Positions 57,827-64,000 of a stretch of DNA of 64,000 nucleotides are shown here, piece by piece. Source of the stretch: Acheta domesticus (Eukaryota; Arthropoda; Insecta; Orthoptera; Gryllidae); the NCBI GenBank assembly GCA_031308135.1, contig JAHLJT010008446.1, positions 162,375,532 through 162,439,531 of the forward strand. Reading direction: 5' to 3'. The position numbers were made by a program, and so were the translations under genes. The notes below the pieces were generated by a model, which saw nothing but the letters and a program-made list of their open reading frames with translations, did no database searches and was not told where the DNA came from. Positions within the stretch are counted from its first letter, which is position 1, and the number at the start of each line of letters is the position of its first letter.

Positions 57827-58130
57827 TTGGAGATACAACAGGACAAATTTACTCCAGAATTTCAGAGTTTAAATGAAATCACTGAAACATTGACAATGCC
57901 AATAATCACTAAAAATACATATAAATTAATTGGAGTAATTGATTACCGTAGTCCTAAAGAGAGAAGGCAAAAATTAAGTGAAAACGTTACAGGACACTTC
58001 GTTTCATTTGTCAAAGAAATAATACGTGGTTCCAGATGGATGACTTTGGGACGAAAACAACAGAAGTGAAGCCTTCCACAGCAATCCTACCAGTCATGAT
58101 CATGTACAAAAACAAGGAATATAATGTAAA
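57827..58130 (+). pseudogene. USP-like cysteine protease C-terminal fragment
   Basis: NTYKLIGVIDYRSP, then GHFVSFVKEI, and after a frameshift near 58030 WFQMDDFGTKTTEVKPSTA and ILPVMIMYKN. A YxLxGVIxY, GHFVSF (His), W-x-x-x-DD and final VxxMxYK order is the C-terminal pattern of ubiquitin-specific (C19) proteases. No catalytic Cys domain lies upstream, so this is a fragment, perhaps carried by a large transposon or a processed host copy. Moderate to low certainty. Confidence 0.45.
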
Positions 58131-58489
58131 TTTTATTTTGTCTCAAAATATATATTAATCCATTCATTGAAAACTGTGTTTTAATTTAGTAACCAACCTA
58201 TTATTTTATAATAAAAATAATGTTTAAATTTTGATTTAATTTATACCCAAAGCAAATTAGTTTGAGATTAATTCTTTTGTTGTAATTATGAATATTCTCA
58301 ATTATTAAAGTAAAGTTAGCATCCGCACTATTAATATAAACTGAATTTGTTTACAACTAAAACATTACATATTTATGTTCCAATTTACAACTAATTCATA
58401 GCCAAAGAAAATTTTTTTGAAAACTGTCATGTACCATAATTGCAAATACTTTCAATTGATGAAGTAACATTAGAACCCTCTATTATTAC
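58131..58489. other. AT-rich intergenic
   Basis: No ORF, motif or repeat beyond A/T runs. Confidence 0.5.
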
Positions 58490-58925
58490 TATTATTGTTA
58501 TTATTATTATTATTTTCCCATTACATCCCGACTAAAGATGTTATGAGTCAGCTGAATATAAGATCTACTCCAGGTTGCAACCAGCTACCTAAGGAGCAGA
58601 TCCGGTGACTATCAGTGCCTCTACAATACTTTACGCAAAATGTGGGCTATTCCAAATAAAGCAATTTCTTGCACTTCCCAGTCTTTTGAATTACCAGGGA
58701 GTTTAGCCAAGTTCTTACTCAAATTTTGCGGAAGAAATCCCAGAGCTCCGATAACTATCGGGACGACCTGTGCTTTTACGCCCCACATTCGGCTGATCTC
58801 GATTTCCAAACTCTTGTATTTAAGACGTTTCTCTGCTTCCTTGGTAACGACGTTTTGATCGCATGGTACAGCAACATCGATAAGTAAACATGATTTTTTC
58901 GCCAAATCCCGGATCACTCTATCAG
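58490..58925 (-). mobile_element. R4/Dong-like retroelement 3' end
   Basis: (TTA)n at 58488-58515 is the TAA tail on the minus strand. The 3' UTR (58516-58620) keeps the CTCCAGGTTGCAACC block. The ORF 58621-58917 covers the RLE region: IRDLAKKSCLLIDVAVPC with the catalytic Asp intact, then EIEISRMWGVKAQVVPIVIG. Truncated on its 5' side at about 58925, where foldback-type sequence starts. 99 open codons without lesions. Confidence 0.88.
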
Positions 58926-60000
58926 GGATCTAGCTAGCTTTTCGGACTCACCACATGCTCTTGCTGCTCGAAATACAATTTTTTTATTTTCCAATTTCTC
59001 CGTTTCTGAAAAGTAGAACTGAAATATTACTTTAAGACTAATATAGAAGACTAAAGCTCTTCTTTTAAGGATATTTTCGTTGAAAAATGTGAAACCATTT
59101 TTAAGAAAATACAGTTTAAGCTGTATGTAAATGCAAAATTTCAAGCTCTCTTTCACAGAAATCTTTAGTGTTTTCCAAAAACTTTATTTGAGGTCATTTC
59201 AATCACTTTTACGAACAAAAGCAATAATGTATTCAAATTGTGCAAATTAATGGCGTGAGAGATATTTCAAAAATTATATTTGTGCAATTTTTGAAAAAAA
59301 AAAAAAAGAATACAGCAAACTGAATTTTATGTAATTTTAAAAAGTGTAATTATCACTACCCATCCGAAAAATTTTAAGAAACATAATCGAGCCATTTTTG
59401 TGAAAATGGCGTTTGAACTTTATTGTAATGTTTTCACAGAATAGTTTTGAGTTTGCGTGACAAATTTTTTCAGACATCATTTGAAGCAGACGTACTTGTA
59501 AATGCAATGATTTGAACCAATCGCCGATAATGAAAATATAACGATTATAACGACATCAGAGGCTAGTAAAATAATTCAATTTTCGTAATTTTTTTAAAAA
59601 TGGGCGAAATGTCTTTTATGCTATCTGATAGGGTTTATTCAGATAATCCCTAAGAAAAGTGTGAAGAACTAGTGGTTTTCTCGCCTACATTTTCAGGCAA
59701 AATTACGCGAAAAGTACTCAAATTTTCAACAAATTTTTACCCGATCTCATTTCTAAATCTATCTTTAAGGAACAGATTTCATGAAAGGAATAATCTTTAT
59801 ATTCGTAATTGAAGATGTAGGTACTCGCCGAAAAAATTTGAAATATTTCAATTTTCGAAAAATCAGTTGTTTTTTTTAGCAAACGTGAGAGCTGTACCTT
59901 TCTCTTAAAAGTTCTTCACGCTATCCAACAAAAAAATACCAAAAACGATGGAAAAAGGTTTTTGAAAATTTGGAAAATGTCCAAGAGTTTCATGTAGAGT
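58926..60000. repeat. Foldback-family copy, outer end missing
   Basis: CTAGCTAGCTTTTCGGACTC near 58928 aligns with 15775-15795, and downstream AGTAGAACTGAAATATTACT and TTTTTAAGAAAATACAG follow the foldback order. 59180-60000 continues with TTTTCGAAAAAT-type runs. No coding content. Confidence 0.65.
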
Positions 60001-60111
60001 ACACCCTAAATTAAAATATCGGTTTTAAATTCAAAGAAACGCGACATCAACAAGATCGATTACTCGACTCGACTCGGCTCGACATGCCTGTTTTAAGTAG
60101 GGATGTGTCGA

Positions 60112-60360
60112 TCGCGAACGAACTAGTTCAATTGAACTATTCTTGAAAAGGAACGGTACGATACGGAACGACCATTTAGTGAACTATAGTTCGTCTGTCA
60201 CGGGTCAGCGTTCTTAGTTCGCCGGTCACCGTTCCTAGTTCTTTTAGTTCAGTTAGTTCATTTAGTTCAGTAGTTCATTTAGTTCTCTTAGTTCGCCGGT
60301 CATCGTTCATTAGTTCAGTAGTTCAATTAGTTCTCTCCCGTAGTTCAGCGGTCACATATG
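60112..60360. repeat. AGTTC/GAACT array inside the hAT left end
   Basis: More than fifteen AGTTC or GAACT units, many as AGTTCA or the palindrome GAACTAGTTC, with TTCGCCGGTCA spacers recurring. A smaller inverted group lies at 62230-62325. Possibly transposase-binding repeats. Confidence 0.85.
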
Positions 60361-61679
60361 AGAGATACAGCTAGGGTGCGCATGAGCTCACTGCGCAGGT
60401 TTCAGCATGCGGTGTTCGGAAATCAAGTGACTTTGGGGATACCGGCTGCTTATGTAATGTACCTTTGCGTGCTGTTTGTGTGTATTGCTGGAATTGCATT
60501 TTGATAACTTGCTGTATAAAAATATCACTGATCTTGATTATCAATGTCAGAATGCATAGCATAGAGTAATAACAGCAACTTTGATTAATGATTCCCATGG
60601 AGTTATTTCTTTTACAAATAAGAATATTCTTTATTTGTAGTCCAATGTAATTGTACTTATAAAAGGGTTTAGTGAAGTGCAGAGTTGAGTGTGACAAGAT
60701 AGACAAAAATATGAATTTTCATGAACTACCAAAGAGTAGAATTCACTTTTCTGTAAGCAACATTTTTAGGATTGTTTAATAAATGAGAAAATTGGGCTAG
60801 AATGAAGCATGTTAAATACTTATCAAAAGAAATCATTTAATACGAGACGGGTGTTCTTGTAGAAGCCACCTAGCTGTCCCTAAGCCTTGCGACACGGGCA
60901 CGAGAGAACCTACAAAAAGAAGTTACTTTTGGGGTAAGCAAAGCGTGCTGAGTGTGAGAGTTAAATTTTTAGCACTAGCGCTAAAAGTGGCATTTCATTA
61001 GTGACATTATATTCAGATAAAACCGTGAATATAACGATGAAAACAAAATACTTTCGTCTGATCGCATGAGCTACTGCTGACCTTAATACAACGTAGATTT
61101 GATTTATATTTGAATTAAAATATAATGAAACTCAAAAAGGCTGTCTACAAATAGTGTATGACATACGTGGTAAAAGTGATTTTATTTATTTCATAGGATT
61201 GCGTCACTCGGCTTATCGGCCTCATGTTGCAACATTTCACGCAAAATAAAATGAAACACTTACCACTAGTATCATAAAAATCTAATTCTATATTTCTGTC
61301 TACAATAAAGGCAGATTCTGTGCATTGTTAACAGGACATGAAATAGGCCATTTTTTATATCCATTAAAAGAGACGGTTTCCAAGACAACTGTCTACTTAC
61401 CGTGAAAAAAGTACTTCATTCATTGGAATTTAACGAAGTATCCCTTGGTAATCCTCTCTAACCTATCGCTATTCCCCGAGATATCAAACACCTTATTGCA
61501 ATATAAAATAACGAACTTTTCCACATATTTGTGTATTATAATTTTTATACAGATGTAGAACCATGTTCTTATTTCGTGAGCGAAGTGTGTGTTTTTTTCA
61601 TGGTCTCGGTTGATTTTTTCGTTTCGACCTACGGTGTCGGCAAAAAGGTCAACTTCAACGCTGAAAAAACACCTACGTC

Positions 61680-62218
61680 CAGGGTTGCCAGATCCCTTCT
61701 GGGAAAATCCCCCAAATAACGTTGTGGGGAAGAAAGGTAACCGGTGAATAAAGCTTGACTCTGACACTGGGGCTGATAATTTCAAAATAGCTGCACGTTC
61801 ACAAGAAGTTTAAAAATAAATACTCTTGTGGATAAAGCCTACCTATTAAGCCTAGCTTTATGACTTAAATACTTGTTCAATTTCTAGAAAAACGGGCAAA
61901 ATGTATGTCTAAAAAGAAATGGCTCAGACATTTTCATAGTAGCTGCATGGTGTTCAAAACTCAAACATTTGTGCATAAGCCATTTCTCTCAGAAGCCATA
62001 AATACTTGTACTTTTTGTGGGAAAATGTGAGCAATATTGACGATTTAACTAAGCAAAAAAAATCATACCGTCCACAGCCCTTCTAGGATACAAAGAATTC
62101 CGCCCAATGGACGGAATCCCCCAAAATACATTTTCTTCCTGCAAGTAGACGCTTGCTTTTCGCCCAATTGGCGGTATTTTGCCCAATTGGCGGTATTTTG
62201 CCCAATATGGCATTCCTG
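61680..62218. mobile_element. Nested hAT-like MITE
   Basis: Left end CAGGGTTGCCAGATCC; right end, inverted, CAGGAATGCCATATTGGG. Flanks CCTACGTC and TGTACGTG share the core TACGT, a decayed 8-bp duplication. GCCCAATTGGCGGTATTTT is repeated in tandem just inside the right end (62163-62200). No ORF. Confidence 0.6.
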
Positions 62219-62348
62219 TGTACGTGGCAAAAATAAATGAACTATTTCGTTCTTTTGAACTAGTTCAACGAACTAGTTCACTAAAAAGAACGATCGTATA
62301 AAGAACTATTCACATAAATGAACGACTTTGCCCATCATTAGTTTTAAG

Positions 62349-63354
62349 CTGTCAAGGTTTTCAGGTAAGTTTCGTTTACATATGTCATGCATACAATTCG
62401 AATGAAGAATGCGTGTTACCGTTAACACATGAGTAAGGTTAAACAAAGCGTCCATCCATTTTATGGATAAAATAGACCTCTTAGTTTCAGTTAATTTTGT
62501 ATTAAATTTCATATTCAAAATGCGTTTTTATGATTTTTAAAGAGGCATAAATTATTATTTTCTTTGATCACAATGTAAAATTCAGAAGCTTCACTGCGAA
62601 TGAATTGTATTGATTACGGTAATTTTTAATTTAAAAATATCAGAAAATTCAGATTATGGTAACATTTACAGATGTTATGATTAGCAATATTACTACAAGT
62701 AATATATGAAATGGATGTTGGTGGAAGAGGTAAACTCCGACACAGTGTGACCAATCTCCATGAAAGTTGGCACTTCTAGGTGTTTTTTCACGCAGGTTTA
62801 TGTACTGTTAATTCTATTGTAACAGCATTGCATGGCACTGTAGAACAAATCTAAATATTGACGTTAAATGTAACCTGCAACACACGGCGGCATTTTGAAT
62901 ATATGTCGTTTAAAACCTTTTAAACGAAACGTGCTAGGTATTAAAAACTAAAATTTTGAAGCCTAAGGCCTAAAAGAAATGTTTCTCACACTATAATATA
63001 AAGGATGAGATCTTCATGGACATTCTAATACATATTTGCTTGTACGGCGCGTCTCGATATTACCTCACCTGCACAGGGACGTGCAGACTAAGCAACTAAA
63101 CGTGAATGAGAGGGACAGAAAGAAGCACACAGAGATAGACTGAGGCAGGGACAAAGAGAAACGGAGAGACAAGAGAGAGAAAGGGGGGGAAGTCAGAGAG
63201 AAAGAGAGATGTAATGGAAAGGGAAAAGAGGGAGATGAAGAGCAGAATAACGTCTGTCGGGTTTTCCGAGTAATAATTTTTTTTTATCTAGAAATGTGGA
63301 ATCTTACGCTTTGTAGAAACATGGAACAATATTTGAAAAATTGATTATATAAAA
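62349..63354. other. Intergenic; contains a purine-rich run
   Basis: 63108-63245 is an almost pure purine GAGA/GGGA-rich strand (GAGAAACGGAGAGACAAGAG type). The rest is AT-rich without ORFs or repeats that I recognise. Confidence 0.6.
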
Positions 63355-63355
63355 A

Positions 63356-63750
63356 TTCAAAATTAGTACAAAATTATGGTATATTTGGTTTTATTGTTTA
63401 ATGCGTTTTTCATGCGTGGGTATGCCAACTTAACGTTAACATGGCGCACCCACTCTTAAACTTGTATATTTTGATGTAGGGCATCGGTTCAACATTTTTT
63501 AAGGTGCTTATAAATTAGTTCAAAATTAGTACAAAATTGTGGAATATTTGTTTTTTGGTTTAATGCATTTTTCTTGTGTGGATATGCCAACTTAACGTTA
63601 AGTTAGCGCACCCACGTAACATGTTGAAAATTTTGATGTTCTACATTGGTCGAAAATTTTTTAATGTGGGTATAAATTAGTTCAAAATTAGAACAAAATT
63701 ATGGTACAGTCCTTTTAATTTTCTGATAAGTGGGTGTGCTAACTATACGG
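63356..63750. repeat. Tandem ~163-bp repeat with palindromic core
   Basis: Units start TTCAAAATTAGTACAAAATT at 63356, 63519 and 63681 (third partial). Each holds a hairpin-forming block: GGGTATGCCAACTTAACGTT and, after the centre, GCGCACCCAC. The perfect inner palindrome CTTAACGTTAAG is seen in unit 2. Units differ by ~15-20 percent by eye, so not recent. Confidence 0.88.
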
Positions 63751-63879
63751 ACATAACTTTCGGGGGCAGCAAACCAGGCACTCCGTTGATGCTTCCGTCA
63801 CTTCGCATCTCAATATATATTTTCCCCACATATGAAACTAGTGATGCTGTAATAGGGACAAACGGTGTCGTATTATGAA

Positions 63880-64000
63880 GTCGTAGGCTTCCGTGGCCGG
63901 AGTCATGTGGATGATCTTGGCTCTCCGGGTGACGCCGCGTCAGGCATTCCAGCCCTGAGGAAGACCACGACAAGATGGTCGAAACGTCGGCAACACAGCC
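63880..64000 (+). ncRNA. Hammerhead-like motif, probable Penelope-like element end
   Basis: CTGAGGA (63955-63961), a GACC...GGTC helix (63963-63966 with 63977-63980), GAAA (63981-63984) and CGTC follow the order CUGANGA, stem II, GAAA, short stem III, GUC of a type I hammerhead. GCC (63952-63954) can pair with GGC (63989-63991) as stem I. Such motifs are known in Penelope-like elements. One extra A lies between the core and stem II, so activity is doubtful. The window ends before the element does. Confidence 0.45.

Larger units (their letters stand above)
60098..62340. mobile_element. hAT-like element with exact 8-bp TSD
   Basis: GTTTTAAG stands at 60090-60097 and 62341-62348. Left end TAGGGATGTGTCGATCG; right end, inverted, TAATGATGGGCAAAGTCG. 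Both subterminal regions are packed with GAACTAGTTC-type motifs (60115-60360 and 62230-62325). No transposase ORF; a second hAT-like element lies inside at 61680-62218. Confidence 0.88.

Noticed and set aside
60112..60360. CRISPR or satellite array
   Set aside because: Short irregular AGTTC units lie inside a hAT end with an exact TSD.
63108..63245. Purine-rich run as a triplex or regulatory site
   Set aside because: Simple-sequence drift is sufficient; no mirror symmetry or neighbouring gene.

Overview
This is an AT-rich stretch of an invertebrate nuclear genome, almost certainly arthropod and most likely insect. The evidence is eukaryotic throughout: tRNA-derived SINEs with internal Pol III boxes, non-LTR and copia retroelements, piggyBac, pogo and hAT transposons with correct target-site duplications, and GT/AG splice signals. 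One SINE resembles tRNA-SINEs of polyneopteran insects, from memory only. Two 100-base N gaps (18566-18665, 56080-56179) are assembly joins. No complete host protein gene was found; nearly all coding sequence is transposon-derived and broken.

Layout. 1-15416 is a giant imperfect palindrome. The left arm (1-3465 plus 8335-8962) is the inverted copy of the right arm (11598-15416) around a ~2.6 kb spacer. The left arm carries a piggyBac-like MITE (859-1626) and a ~4.9 kb insertion holding a 5'-truncated R4/Dong-like retroelement that is itself split by a 2.4 kb piggyBac (4042-6435). The right arm carries a private 448-bp insertion. 15.7-17.0 kb is a foldback element. 18.1-19.9 kb holds LINE and R4/Dong-like fragments in reverse. 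21.4-22.5 kb is a CpG-rich stretch ending in a good splice donor, possibly the 5' noncoding exon of a host gene. 23.5-28.9 kb is a nest of CR1-like LINE fragments, a pogo/Tigger transposase interrupted by a pogo MITE, and a hAT end. 29.1-33.1 kb is a full-length but decayed R4/Dong-like element sitting in (TAA)n.

36.2-42.3 kb is an unidentified exon split by a 5.7 kb I/R1-like LINE with a 13-bp target-site duplication. 42.4-45.9 kb is a CR1-like LINE whose ORF1 carries an SGNH-esterase-like end. 45.9-48.9 kb mixes a piggyBac-like MITE, foldback repeats and three SINE-like units. 49.1-52.0 kb is a copia pol remnant. 53.2-54.1 kb is an internally deleted hAT. 57.1-57.7 kb has a ~90-bp-arm hairpin beside a 185-bp tandem duplication. 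57.8-58.1 kb is a USP-like protease fragment. 58.5-58.9 kb is a fifth R4/Dong-like copy. 60.1-62.3 kb is a hAT with exact 8-bp TSD containing a second hAT. 63.36-63.75 kb is a palindromic tandem repeat, and the last 60 bases look like the hammerhead-bearing end of a Penelope-like element.

No operons or cooperating host genes are visible. What the window records is layered transposition whose order can be read from nesting and from uninterrupted reference copies elsewhere in the window. All family calls come from motif reading, without any database search.
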